64,000 nucleotides of DNA from Proteromonas lacertae (GCA_002245135.1 NGBS01000604.1:1-64000), one strand, 5' to 3'; shown: positions 11,969 through 24,779, counted from the stretch's first letter. The notes: generated by a model not told the origin, from the letters alone. Numbers and translations are program-made.

Positions 11969-12158
11969 ATTTCCAGAATTATCTCCAACAGCAACTGAAG
12001 CAAGTAAAGTATCAACAGAAAGTGCTTGGGCAGTAGGTAATGTAGAAGGAGTTGAATTAGAAATAGATGAAAATACAAATGAAGCTGAAGTATTTAATAA
12101 TACGATGAAGAAAACAAACAAATTTGCTTTAAAAAAGAAACATCCATTAAATATCTAA
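11969..12158 (+). pseudogene. Second 3' fragment of the CDV3-like gene
   Basis: Same ~61 codons ending in KKKHPLNI and TAA as at 7773-7962, offset by the 4,196-bp unit. It has no start or upstream exons. Confidence 0.85.
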
Positions 12159-12273
12159 TATTTTCCTTTAATTTACTTGTTGAAGTTGTTTTTCAAGTGT
12201 TAATAAACATGAATATAATAAACAAATATTGTGTAAGAATGATTTCTGTGTATGTAAATAAAAAATTCCATAA

Positions 12274-12285
12274 ATGAAACGACTC
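12274..12285 (+). promoter_or_regulatory. GAAACGAC promoter element of copy 3
   Basis: The same ATGAAACGACTC sequence at the same distance (start codon 12297) as in copy 2. It is a product of the duplication and so not independent evidence for the motif. Confidence 0.4.
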
Positions 12286-12296
12286 AATATTTTGAA

Positions 12297-15200
12297 ATGT
12301 TGCATTTGATAGATAAAGTGTTATATGCTAAATTAGCATGTGATATGAAAGTATTATAATTAATTTATTTTTATTAGGAGAAAGAGAGAATAGAAAGAAG
12401 TGTTAATGAGTTAGATTTAGTTGTAGAATATGAAACTGATATTCAAAAGTTGAAAGTGTTTAATGTATGTGAAATGAAAGAGAAACAAATATTAAAATTG
12501 TTAGAGAATAAGTGTTTGTTGTTAGTTTGTTGTTCCTCCTTCATTTGTCGATATAGAGTGTATGATATGAATGATTATGGTGAATATATGATATATTGTA
12601 GAGAATATTACAGTAGAGACTTGAAAGAGATAGTTTCTAAAAATTGTTTATGTGTGAATGAAATATGTGATATAATAAATTCAATATGTGATGATGTAAT
12701 GGTATTGAATGAAAATGAGATTGTAGTAGGTACTTTGAAGAGTAGTAATGTGATATATGAAGAGAATGGTATTTTAAAGTTATGTGATTTATGTTTGAAT
12801 GAAATAAGAAAAGAAGAAGATATGAGATTGTATGATATATGCTTCACAAGTCCAGAAGAATTGAATGGATATGAATGTGATGAAGGAAGTGTGATTTGGT
12901 CAATTGGGTGTATATTATATGAAATGATGTTTAATAAATTACCATTTTCAGAAGATAATAATATGTTTAAAACAAGAGAGAATATTGTGAGATGTAAATA
13001 CAATATAGATGTAGAATGTGATGATAGAATGAAAGAGATGATATATAGAATGTTGAAAGTGAAGAATGAAGATAGAATGAGTTTGAAAGAGTTGAAGAAA
13101 GAAATGATAAAAAAGAGTGAAATATTGATAGATGAAAGTGATAATATGATGATATGTGAAGAAAGAAAAGAAATGTTATTAAATAATGATAATACAATTG
13201 TTAGACTTCCAATAACATATCCATCAAAATATTATATTGAAAGTGAAAAAAGAGAAGTGATTAGAGATAAATTGATAGAATCCTACAATATTCAACCAAA
13301 TGAAAGAATATTGTCAATATTATTGATGATGAAAATGTACAAAGAAGATAATTCAATTGAAAATAGATTGAAATATCAAATACATCATAAATGTAAATAT
13401 GGAGAATGTAATTTAGATGAGATAATATTTAAGATAAAAAGTGATTATTCAGATAAAGAAATGATGGAAATAGAATCATATTGTATATGTTTGTGTGAAG
13501 AAGGAATGAATTATTTATTTAGAATATTGAGAAAAATCAATCCAACTAAGCTGTTATTTTGTATTTTTCTATATATTGTTATTTGTATAGACTTTATTCA
13601 AATACCAATTATTCATCAATCATTATTTGGATCATATTTGACTGGATTATCAAATCTACAAACATTATATTTATCAAGTTGTAATCTTACTTCCTATTTC
13701 ATTGAATCATTTGTTAAATCAATTCCATTAATGAAATTGAAATATTTAGATCTTTCATGTATTTATAATCATATTGTTATTCTATGAAATAGCTAATCGA
13801 ATTGGTGTGAAAGGATTTAAATTGTTACTTCCATATTTGAATTTATTAATCAACAAAGATAATGAATTGGATCTTAGAGGAATGAAATTAAATGATGAAT
13901 GTATGATGTTATTATCATCAGAATTATATAAATATCCAAATCTTAATAAAATAGATATTCAATACAACCAAAACATTCATTCAAAGGGATTAAAAGCCTT
14001 ATTCTCCAAATTTCGAAATATATATTGTGATGCTTGTAAAGAGTTAATTGATAAAGACATTCCTGAATTATTCAAATATATAAACCAATACAATGAATTA
14101 TTTCTGATTAATTTAGAAATTGATGATGATATTATCAAAACATTCATTTCATTAAGATCAAATGAATTGAAAGAAATAAAGAGATTAGATTTGCGTTGTA
14201 AAATTTGATATTTTTATTATTATATAGATAATAAACTAACATACAAAAGTATAGAAATATTGATAAACAATTTATCTACATTTCCAAATCTTCAACATCT
14301 TGAATTATATGGAAATGAAATAAGAGATGAAGGAATGAAAATATTATCTCCACATATACATTTATTAAGTTATTTTCGTGAGATTAATTGTTCAAGTATA
14401 AATACTATCTTTTTAATATTCAATAGAAATGGGATTATCTTCAATTGGATTGAAATATTTATTAGATGGTTTAAAGAGTATTCATCAAAAGATCAGATTG
14501 GATATAAGTAATAATAATATAGATTCAGAAGGAATAGAATATTTGATGAATTATGTGAAAGAGAATGATATTATTAATGAATTGAATATTCAAAGTATAT
14601 TTATGGTAGTTTTTAATTTGTTTAATAGATAATCCAATTGGTAATGCTGGATTTAAGCTATTAATAAACAATTTAGACATGTTATTAGAAAATTATTTAA
14701 ATAAAATTGATTTAACCAATATCTCAATAGATGATGAAAGTGTGATATTATTAGCTGATAAGATAGATTCAATTTCTAATTGCAACACAATAAACTTAAG
14801 TGGAAATAATATCAGAATGAATGGATTAAAATCAATTTGTTCCAAAACATTAGAAAAAGAAGAATATCCATTTATTAAAATGAATAATAAATCATGGAGA
14901 AAAGAAGAATGTGAATATTATTTGGATTATTGTATTAAAAAGAAAAGAAGAAGTTATGAAAAATGTTATGATTTTTCGAGTATATTATGTGTGTTTATAA
15001 TGAAATAGATTTAAATGTGAATGATTCTCATATTTCATTAATAAAACAGATTGATTATAAATGTCTTGATATATCCAATAACAAGATTAGTTGTAATGGA
15101 TTAAAAGAATTAACAGATTCTTTTACAGAAAATGTTGAATATATCTCAATTCATAATAATGAAATTGGAGATGAAGGAATAGAGATAATATATAAATATT

Positions 15201-15581
15201 TAGATAAATTCTTCATGTTTTCATCATTAAACATCTCAAGTATTTAAAATTCTGTATTGTATTGTATTGTATATAGAAATTGTGATGAGTGAAAAAGGAT
15301 TGATGATGTTAATAGAAAGATTAAAAGATAATATACCATTGACAAATATAAATTTATCAGGAAATGAATTAGATGAAAAAGAATTGAGATTAATGAAAGA
15401 AAACAAAGAAGTATTTGAAGATTTAGAAAAATTATCAATAATATTAAAAGAAGATATAGATAAATCAGAATTAAAATCATTTTTAGAAACATTTACATCA
15501 ATTGGTATAATAGAGCTGGATGGGATAGAAGAAGAAGAAAAAAAAAAAGAGTTTTTAATGAGTTTAGCCAGGGTTGTATAA
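12297..15581 (+). CDS. Pseudokinase-LRR fusion protein, copy 3, 3' end altered by a transposon
   Basis: Nine exons give 1,010 residues with the same pseudokinase (VVGTLKSSN, CDLCL, SPEELNG) and the same intron positions as copy 2. Most differences are in the LRR half around 13940-14060, where a segment reads KFRNIYCDACKEL instead of KFPVSKIEFDF. Downstream of GIEEEEK the sequence departs from copy 2 in an A-rich tract, and the frame then enters the left terminal repeat of a hAT-type element, whose TAA at 15579-15581 ends the protein (SLARVV). The last dozen residues are therefore not homologous to copy 2; the protein could still be functional. Confidence 0.82.
15561..15568 (+). repeat. Target-site duplication, left
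   Basis: AGTTTAGC directly abuts the left end CAGGG of the hAT-like element and matches the right flank exactly. Confidence 0.88.
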
Positions 15582-16728
15582 ATAGGTAACCTATAGGTTA
15601 TAGGTAAAACCTATAATCTAGCTTTGACCTTCGGTCGGTCAAACCTTGAGCATTATTTTGTTAAAATCTATTTTAATTACATACTGAGTAACATTTGTTT
15701 TATACAAACTATCATACTATATAAATATATTAATCCTGCTTCTTGTTTTACTTTAATTACCATAGTTAGAATAAGATTGGTTGAAATTGTATAAATATCT
15801 ATACTAATATATTAAAATTCATCTACAAACTACTCAATAGTGATATTTAACATATTTATAAACAACTTGTTATTTTGATGATTAATTTATATTGATTACT
15901 ATCTCTAAAAAACAAATATTAATGTAATTATAATAATAAATCTCTATTTATGGATATTAATGATTTGTCTTCAATAAGTCTCTTACTTTCTCAGTTTCTG
16001 AAAATAAATAAGCATTATAAAACTCTCTTAGAGGTATAATATATCCTAATTTTAAGCAAAACCTTCTAAATTCTGGTGAGTCTAATATTGTGGTACTGAC
16101 TGCATTGAAGGTTATTAATTTACATAGATCTTTGTTGACGGAATCTGAATTGACTTTGGCTTTTACCATATGTAATAATCTGAATATTTTATTTTAATCA
16201 CGTTTTCCAAAACATTTTGAAGTAGTTAAAATGTTACTTCTCTAACATACAGCAATTGAATAAATGCACAACTCTATTGATGCAAAAGGGGTTAATGTGA
16301 TATCCCTATAGTTTCATATATTATAAAGTCTTATAAATATTGAGTAATTATACATCTAAATGATCAAAATCTTAAAAAATAAAGATTTGCTTAGTCAAAC
16401 CATCAAGCTTGATGTTTTTTCTTTTATTTTTTTTATTCTATAATTAATTTAATATTATGTTAATAATATGTTATTGTGAGTCATCATTGAGAAATAGATC
16501 AAAATAATAGTAATATAAAAAGTGCATCGACAGAAGGTCAAATTTGCTATTTGAAAGATGATGTATAAAACATTAATTTTGTATATATGGTTAGATTATA
16601 TGCTTCTTAACTCATGTTCAAAAGGAGGTCAACTAATAGTTAGTATAAGGAAGGTAAAGGTCAAGCTAAAGATATAGGTTTTGACCTATAGGTAAACCTA
16701 TATTTTTTGACCGAAAAATACAACACTG
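15569..16728. mobile_element. hAT-superfamily DNA transposon, decayed, 1,160 bp
   Basis: The ends read CAGGGTTGTA and, inverted, CAGTGTTGTA, the CAGxGxTTG start typical of hAT elements. The terminal inverted repeats continue imperfectly for ~70 bp with several CCTATAGGT-like palindromes and a GCTTTGACCTT/GCTTGACCTT block. An exact 8-bp direct repeat AGTTTAGC flanks the element (15561-15568 and 16729-16736), the target-site duplication length of the superfamily. Only a transposase remnant remains inside, so the element is not autonomous. It sits at the broken end of copy 3. Confidence 0.88.
15957..16169 (-). pseudogene. hAT transposase remnant
   Basis: A 70-residue frame contains LCKLITFNAVSTTILDSPEF followed by RRFCLKLGYIIPLREF. 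This resembles the hAT transposase segment in which 'LI..n.lpfs.vEsp.Fr.f...l.p.Y..Ps' is conserved. The remaining transposase, including the C-terminal dimerisation region, is not recognisable, so this is a fragment. Confidence 0.6.
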
Positions 16729-16736
16729 AGTTTAGC
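16729..16736 (+). repeat. Target-site duplication, right
   Basis: AGTTTAGC directly follows the right end ACACTG of the element. Confidence 0.88.
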
Positions 16737-16797
16737 AATGTAGAATAATTGAATATTATTTTCATTATTAATGGTTTGTTTAAAAAAATGTAAAGGA

Positions 16798-19700
16798 TTA
16801 ATAAAAAATATTTGATAATTTAATTCTTTCTAACAAATATCCATCTTTCAAAAGAACATCAACAGATTCATCAACATTTCTTTTCATTATTACACATTTT
16901 AACATAACACTATTATCTTTGTCAATCTTCAAATTTACAAACTTCAACAATCTGGGAATGTTAAACATATTTCTTATCTCGTTCTTCTCAACTAAAATTA
17001 TTCTTTTACTATTTTCAATTTCACAATAATAATTTGAATTATCAAAAATACAATTGATTTTACATTTGATTATTTTTGTTGCATTATTACTATTTTTGTT
17101 TCTTTCACTTTTATATTCTTCGTAATTTCTATTACTCTTTTCACCATCATCATCAATAACATCTTCTTCCTTTTCTACTTCAATAATATCACCTACTAAA
17201 AGTGTATTTTCAATCTCTATTCTATCATATAATAGTAGCACTAATTCATTACTATATTTCACTTTTATTATTGGTATATTTTTATTGAAATTATATCCTA
17301 TTATTTTTCCTATTTTTATATTTCTATCAAAATTATAACAAGCGTAACTGTAATTATGATAATATCTGTTAACCATAACAACATCTCCTATCGAATATTT
17401 TGATTCAATTTCTTTCTTTTTAACATCAAATAATTCCACTTGTGAATAAGGAATATCAGTTAAAATTATTCCATTGTTTATATAAACACAGCAACTATTC
17501 GAATGTAATTCTATTATTTGGCAGCTTTTAATATTATTGTTTATATTTACATAATCTCCAATACTTAGTTTATTTATTACCTTTTTATTTTTTGTTTTTG
17601 TTTTATATTCAATAGAGTTAATGAAATTGTTATAATCATTATCATCATCTATTCTTCCTTTGATAAACCTTTCTTCAATTTCCAATTCAAATTGACCATC
17701 TGCAAATGTAATATTATATGATTTGTTACTATTATTTTTATCATTAGTATTTATGTTTGTAATAATTCCAATCGATTGTTTTTTATCATTTCTATTTTTA
17801 AATGATAATTCTTTATCATGAATATTGTAATGTATTGATTTATCTTTATAAGCAAATACATCATAATTGTTCTCATCATTTTTATTAATAACACATCCAT
17901 AAGATTCTATTCCAAAGATATATACTGTATCATTTACATTTATCTCTATTTTATTCTTTTTTTCAATTAATTTCTATTTTAACATAAATAAATAAATAAC
18001 AATATATATATATATACTTCTAATTCACTCTTTTTTATTATAAACTCTTTATTATACATACTTTTCTTCCTCAATTCAAATATCTTTTCCTTTATATCTC
18101 CAGTTTGAATTTCATAATCTATTTTATTAATGTATTCATTTACTTGTAGTACAGTAGAATAAGTATCTTCTTTTTTCAAATCAGTTAATAATTCTGGTAG
18201 AATCTTGTTATAATTGGTTGTAATTGGATTTATTGTATAATGTTTATATTTAATATGTTCTGGTTGGAATTTTAAGATTTTATTTACAATTACTTTTTCA
18301 TCCATAAGTTTTTTCAATTCAAAGAATATTTCCAGTGATTTTGTCTTTTCTAACAACTCATTTTCGAACTTTTTATTATCTTCAACGGAATTGTAAAACT
18401 GTTTGTTTTCCATTGGACAGGTTGAATCTATTGATGGATAAATACCTTCAGGAAAATCACCTAAATCACCTTCTTTCATTATTTCAGACATCTCTTTCGT
18501 TACTTCAATTTTATCCTTATAATCACCTTCTAGATATAAACAAGCAAGTTTTTTAAATGCAAAACTATTTTGATAAAAATAAATATTTTATACTATTGAG
18601 ATTCATAATGATTTCTAGATTGACTTACAGCTTGAGATCCTTCATTGGCAATTAATATTTCATTTTCTATACTCTGGACTTTGTTGAAATAATCAGATAT
18701 AATGTATTTCATTGTTGTTTGGTTGTATCTGATGTAATTCCTAAAATATTTGATTTCTTCATAGATATAAGTTAAATTATTATCATTATTATCATTGATA
18801 AGACTGTCAACAATTCTTTTTATCCAGAAATCTATATAGATTGGTTTATCATTTAATTTTCTTAACTCTTTAACACAAAATAAACTATATCATATATAAA
18901 TATATGCAAATATACATTTTTGAGTAATTATTAATCCTATCAATCAACTGATCTTCCAGATTATTTCTTTTGATACAATTCTGACTTGGAAAGTATGATT
19001 TCAGTGAGTTAAATATAATATTACTAATATACTGATATATATCACTACAATTATTACCATGATCATCCATCAGAACGTTGTTAAAATCAATATTAGAATT
19101 ATAGTCGTTTTGAGAAATTTCTAGATTTTTCTATAATTAAAAATAGAATAAAAAAAGAATCATACATCTAAAACACACATTTGTTCTTTTATATCTTTCA
19201 ATATAATGGTATATTGCATTATTTTGGTATAGTAATCACTATTACAGTTTTTAATCTCATATTTTCTTTTTATCAAATTTTCTTCAAGCTTTGACTTGAC
19301 ATTCTTTGGATTTGAAACGGATATATATTTCAAAAAATCATTTAATTGGTTATCCACTTGATTCTTCAATATCATTGCAATATATTTGTTATTAATTTCA
19401 TATATTTCACCCAATATTTCATTATTACTTACTTTATCTATATTTTCTCCTAATCTCTGTATTTCTTCATAATACCTATCATTTCCTTTTAAATCATCGC
19501 TTAAGCAATCTTTATATTCTTCTAATATACTACTACTATTATCAGCATCATTGTAATTATCATTACCATAATAAAACAACAACAACATTATTTCACAGTG
19601 TTTTATATCCAATATAACATGAATATTTGAATTGATAATATAACTAAAATCAGTAAAATTAACAGTTATAAAACCAATATTATTCATAAACTGAACCAAA

Positions 19701-22700
19701 TCATTAACATATGAAATAAGTTCAATTTGATGGTGTAAATTGTATATTTTTGGAATTAACTCTTTCACTTCATTTAATGAAGTGGATATTTGTTTAATGG
19801 AATTAAATAACATTGTTAAAGCAGTAGTCTATTTAAATAAATAATAATATGATATATATATATATATATACATTATTCAATAGTATTTTACCTTTCATTA
19901 AATCTTTAATTAAATTATGTAATGATATAAAACTACTACTACTACTATTATTAATCAAAAATGATGATGAACAATAATTACAAATAAACAAAATTTGTGA
20001 ACATATTTTTGAAAGATTTATATTATTATTATTATTATACTCACAAAATTGTTTGAATAATTTACAACTATTAATAATAGCATTAATCCATTTATTGGAT
20101 GAATTTGAGTTAATGAAATTAGTTAATTGAATAATATAACCAATTAATAACCCTAATCCTTCAGGTAGTGTTTTTAGTATGGAAGGACATCTTTCATTCA
20201 TTTTTATATTGTTGTGCTTTAACTTTTCAATATTAATATTTATATTAGATTTAGCGAAATACGATTGAATAGCATACTATTATATATATATTGATTATAT
20301 TATACAATTGTCATATTATATTTTTTCATTAGTTCAATAAATGGTTTTTTATCAACTCCTTGTGGAAGCAATTGTGGTTGATACACGAATTTTGATATTT
20401 CTAATAACATTATTATTATATCTAAAAATGAATATTCTTGATAGAGTTTAACTAGATTTTTATTTTCATTGGACTATTATTATATAATATATATATATAT
20501 ATATACTATTTTATATCTATTGAGAAATGAATATATCTCTATTCTTTCTAATAATTCATTTCTATTCATTTCACTTTCTTCTAACATTTTTGCATTAACA
20601 TTTTCCCATATTTTAGATGAATATTCTTCAATAATTGGAGCAAGTGAAATAGATGAATTGGCAGTAAATTCATTACTATAAATAATAATAATAATATAAA
20701 ATACATTGACTTTCTAAGTATAATGATTAATTCATTAATTAATAGTTTATCTTCAATGCTTGACAATGATTTGAGATATTCATAGTCATTAACTTTATCA
20801 ATATGAATTGATAATTGATTTGATTTATCTATCAAACTCTTTCTATATAAAATAATAAATAACAATAAATATATTATACAAATAATTACTTATAATTGTA
20901 TTACAAATTTTGTTATTTTCTTCTTTCTGTAGTTCATTTTGTAATGAAGCTGATGGATCACTTAATGACAATTTAATTGGATTACTTTTCATTTCAGGTA
21001 TACTTTGATGATAAGAAGAATTTGAATCTTTAAATATGGTTATAATACTGTTTAAATATAATAATTCATTATTGATTCCTTCATAATTGACTGTTTTATT
21101 ATTATCACTGCTATATCTGAATGAATATTGATATTCTAAATTATTTAAATGTTTTTTAATATAATCCATCAAGTCTTGATTTATATTATTATTATTATTA
21201 TTTCTTATTATAAAATCAATAATTTTATTCCTATATTAATATTAATAATAAAACAAATATATAAAGTAAATATACATTTCAGTATCAATATCTTTCTGTT
21301 TTTCAAAGAGTAAAGACTTTTTCACTTTCTCGAAACTTCTAGAACTTTCTTTAATGTTATATTTCCAAGTATCATTCAATATTAAACCATAATAACAACA
21401 ACCACAAGCAATATTCTCATCCATATTCAAAGTTCTTAAAATCTCATTTTTATTATTATATTTTTCATTTAAACATCTTTTCAATATTTCTTGTAGAATT
21501 GTAATCCTTAAATTTCCACCACAGATTACTGAAGATAGTGAAGATATTATTTCTCCACTTAAATTTGAACTTTTTACAGTGTCATCTATTAATTCTATCA
21601 ACATATTGTCTATATGATTGCTAATAATTATTTCATTCAAATTATCTACTGAGATTGTTGTTTCATAAGTGACATCTTCAGAGATATCAACAGAAAAATT
21701 CATCTATTTATTATATTAATTTATTCGTATATATACAGTATCTGCACCACTTGCACTTAACTTTTCTTTTGATTTTATTGCTTCTTTCTTCAATCTACTG
21801 ATAAATCTCACATTTTCACTTAATTTCTGATTAGTATAATCCTCTTGAGCCTTTTTGAAGTAATGATCCACAATTAATTCATCAATCACTTTTCCACCAA
21901 TAAAATTGCTGGATTTAGTGGCAATGATGTTACACTCATTTTCATTGTAATGAACTATTGTTATGGTTGTGTTAGAATATCCACTATCTAATAGCATATA
22001 ATAATTACCAATCTTATCCTCTTTAGACTTTAATTTCATAATATTCTCGCCATTTTCGTACGCATAGGTTATGGATGTTGCAATTGATTCTTTCACAAAT
22101 GAAATCACATTTAAATCTATAAATATTAATCAATAAACAATAAATACTAGATCTGTTACAAATACATCTCAATAATGATTGTTGAAAATAGTCATAGTAG
22201 GATGGTATTGATATTAAAACAGGCACAGGACAATTTTGAAACTGTTCATTTTTCAAAATTGATTTTATTTTACTGATAACCATGAAATACACTTGCTCAA
22301 TGCTGAAATCATACTTATCCATCTATAATAAATATAAAATAAGATATATACTATAAAGACTATCTGGTTACCATGATTTTTATCTGGCGGATGTGGTATA
22401 TTTTGTGTTAAATCTTCAATATCTGTATATTCTTTGCCAAGATATGATTTATATGCTATGATGGAGTTTAATACATCCAAACTAGTCTATTATTTCATTA
22501 AAATGTCATTAGAATACACTATCGTAAGCAATGTCTCCTACCATTCTTTTAGCAACACTATTTTTTGTAAAAATAATCCCATTTCTAAGAATTAATATTA
22601 TTAAATCAAAATACTTTGTAGATCTTTTACTCATCTCATTTTCAAGCACAATGACGGCTTTACTTGGTCCAGTGGATGATATGACCATATTATAACAGCC

Positions 22701-22742
22701 TATATCCAATCCATACATTCTTGCACTTGCATTATCACTCAT
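16798..22742 (-). CDS. Giant protein: Hsp70/Hsp110-like ATPase domain plus ~1,300-residue unknown region
   Basis: Sixteen exons joined by fifteen short introns (for example 22585-22614, 22487-22517, 22117-22165, 21704-21736, 21231-21275, 20843-20879, 19829-19871, 18885-18915, 17974-18017) give exactly 1,805 codons plus a stop. Residues ~1-400 follow the Hsp70 fold: YGLDIGCYNMVIS (phosphate 1), NSVAKRMVGDIA, YFMVISKIK, VPVLISIPSYY, LNVISFVKESIATSITYAY, LLDSGYSNTTITIV, FIGGKVIDELI and SSVICGGNLRITILQEILKR. A short stretch resembling the lid (KKHLNNLEYQYSFRYS) follows, with little room for a substrate-binding beta domain. The rest is helical and unrecognised until ~350 C-terminal residues with SIGDYV/SIGDVV strands like SH3 or Tudor folds. 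All gaps are intron-sized, so I read one gene; a split into two genes cannot be excluded. Confidence 0.68.
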
Positions 22743-22919
22743 TTCAATGAAAAAAAGATTTTTAGAAATTTTTCTTTTTTTCAAAAATTTCATTGATTTT
22801 TTTGTTTCAAATCATTTCTTTCTTTCTCTATTCTTCAATCAAACTCAACAAACCCATTTAGATCTACCATAAAATCAATATAACTTTAATAAGATACATA
22901 AAAATAAATTTTAAAAAGA

Positions 22920-23548
22920 TTAAAAAGCTTCTTGTGAATCTCTCACAGTTTTTCTAACAGCTTTCTTAAATCCATCTTTATCCTTTCTCCACTGAACTGC
23001 AGCATCAATATTTGCTGGACTATTATCGTTTGGATCACTTAACATTGAAATTACAGACACTAAAATAGCTTCAACACCCAAAATTGGTCTCCACTTCTCT
23101 TCAGGACGTTCCTGTTCATTAAACTCATCAACTCCTGGTGGATGTAAGATTGAAATGCAAACCTTGCCATCAGGATATACTATACAGAAATTATAAAATA
23201 AATTCTTATATACTATTTGGATGCCACATTTTTGTGATGAATCTCATAACTGGTGGGTTATTTGGGAAATCGTCTGGGAATTTTAATTCGGCTCTAAACA
23301 TGCCACCATCGCTATACAAAGATAATCTACCGAATTATACTAGAGAGTATCTGGTGGACCTGTCATAAATACTTCCCATTCAAATAGATTGGCGTCATCT
23401 TTTAATCCTACTGAACACCCCTCTGGTGGATTCTTTTCAAGTTCTATTCATTAACACTATAATTTTATACCCATCAATTGCTTCTTCAGAAGATTTGCAG
23501 CAAATGCTTTTCCTAGATGAATTATTTTTTCCTAAAGATACCTGACAT
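22920..23548 (-). CDS. UBE2G: Ubiquitin-conjugating enzyme E2, UBE2G/Ubc7 type
   Basis: An E2 takes activated ubiquitin from E1 as a thioester and passes it to substrates with an E3. UBE2G/Ubc7 enzymes work in ER-associated degradation. Five exons (introns 23513-23541, 23444-23470, 23312-23340, 23180-23213) give 169 residues. Visible are the N-terminal helix LLKKQLMELEKNPPEG, MTGPPDTLYDGGMFRAEL, the HPN motif in KMWHPN, the active-site Cys in DGKVCISILH, and the acidic insertion PPGVDEFNEQERPEEKW that sets the UBE2G/UBE2R group apart. The end SPANIDAAVQWRKD also fits UBE2G. The gene is complete at normal length; the first exon holds only seven coding bases. Confidence 0.93.
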
Positions 23549-23692
23549 TATTTTGTCTGTATTTTCAAAAACAAAAATAAATCAAAATGATGAAACGATC
23601 AATTTTTCATTCATTTATTCTAGATTATTCTTATCATTATTTATAGTGCTCTATTGAATGAAAACCACTAAAAATGTTTTAAAAAATATATA

Positions 23693-24577
23693 CTATTTAG
23701 TTTTAATAATTAAACTACAACCTACTGGAAAATGGTCAGATGGGAAGTGTGTTGATGGAATGGGTAGTATTGACTTGATTTCCTCAACACTGGGTGTTTT
23801 AAGATAGGAAGTAGGGATAAAACTCCCTTTTGAGAGAAATATATAATCTGATAAACCTAGTATTTGTTTAGGATAATATGCAGTTACATCTGGAATGTCA
23901 TTTACCACTTCAAACAAACAGTCATACTCTTTGCATATCACATCATACACTGATGAGTGTAAATGAGTATTAAAATCACCACAGATAAGTACAGGACTAT
24001 TATTTACATTAAACTGTTTGATTTCATTCACAAACATCTTGGCTTGATCACTTTGTATTCTTTCTCTTCCTCTATTATAAAATAAATGTGTATTTGCTAC
24101 TATTATTACTGTATTATTTACTAGCGATTTTAATTCAACTAATAAACCTACATTCTTCTTCAAATATCTATCATCACCTCTAATTTTTGCTAATTCATCA
24201 TAATATATCTTCTTTACTCTGCATGATTGAAATTTATTCTTTTTCCAACTTATACATGAACCATCTTCCTTTGGATAAGGCCTTTGAATGTATAATGAAT
24301 CATATCCATAACATTGAAGTACAGATTGCCAATATTCGAAGTAAGAATCCATCTCCTAGAAAATATAATAATACAAAATACAATATACTTGAAAGCACAT
24401 TATATCTTTCTTTATTGATTCAATTACTCTTTTCAATCCCTTCTTTCTTGTACTCCAATCGAATGTAGATGAAGGACTACTTTTATATACTTGAAAATTA
24501 AAATATTCTGATGATAGCAGATTAAAAGAAACGATAGAAACTTGATTTTCTGTTATAGACAGCAAGTTTATTCTCAT
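23693..24577 (-). CDS. CCR4/ANGEL-like endonuclease-exonuclease-phosphatase family protein
   Basis: Two exons (intron 24356-24388) give 283 residues. The start VSIVSFNLLS corresponds to the 'yNiLs' strand of the family, and IMCFQE carries the metal-binding Glu. Further catalytic segments are VANTHLFYN, VLICGDFNTH and FPSDHFPVG with the catalytic His, and the DYIFLS strand. CCR4, Angel and Nocturnin enzymes remove poly(A) tails, 2',3'-cyclic phosphates or NADPH phosphate. The general architecture, without a leucine-rich repeat, fits the ANGEL or Nocturnin branch rather than CCR4 itself. All catalytic residues appear present. The exact substrate cannot be told from the sequence. Confidence 0.87.
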
Positions 24578-24632
24578 TGTTTGTTATACTGATATTAGAT
24601 ATTTCAAAAGGCTATTTAATAATAAATAGAGA

Positions 24633-24779
24633 TTATACAGCGACATTTTTGGGATGACAACATTTTTTGCAGATCATCTTTTGGTCGTAGAGGTTCCTAG
24701 CATAGCATTCATCACAATCCCAGTATTTTAACTACAAAAATATACTCACACATTGCTATACAATTTCAGTAAGATTCAT
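24633..24779 (-). CDS. 38-residue RanBP2-type zinc-finger protein
   Basis: Two exons (intron 24732-24761) give 38 codons and a stop, starting MNLTEILKYW. The spacing W-x-C-x2-C-x3-N-x7-C-x2-C (WDCDECYARN...ICKKC) matches a RanBP2-type zinc finger, which binds single-stranded RNA or ubiquitin. The protein is little more than this finger. The gene stands between ANGEL-like and DENND11-like genes on the same strand. Splicing keeps the frame and the finger spacing is exact, which argues for a real gene, but it is small and has no other support. Confidence 0.55.

Larger units (their letters stand above)
7773..15537 (+). repeat. Tandem duplication, unit length ~4,196 bp
   Basis: Copies 2 and 3 start 4,196 bp apart (8101 and 12297), and the CDV3-like fragments are also 4,196 bp apart. 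Over the first 445 codons after the first intron the translated copies differ by one residue (CNHTS versus CNLTS), so duplication or conversion is recent. The 3' half of copy 1 and its sp acer belong to the same series, with the same 4,196-bp period (6302 versus 10498). The last unit breaks off at ~15537 in an A-rich tract next to the transposon. Confidence 0.88.

Noticed and set aside
18492-18660. A gene border inside the 16.8-22.7 kb chain, with a start at the Met near 18491
   Set aside because: Sequence upstream of that Met stays open and joins the previous exon through a normal 29-nt intron (18565-18593); no promoter-sized gap exists.
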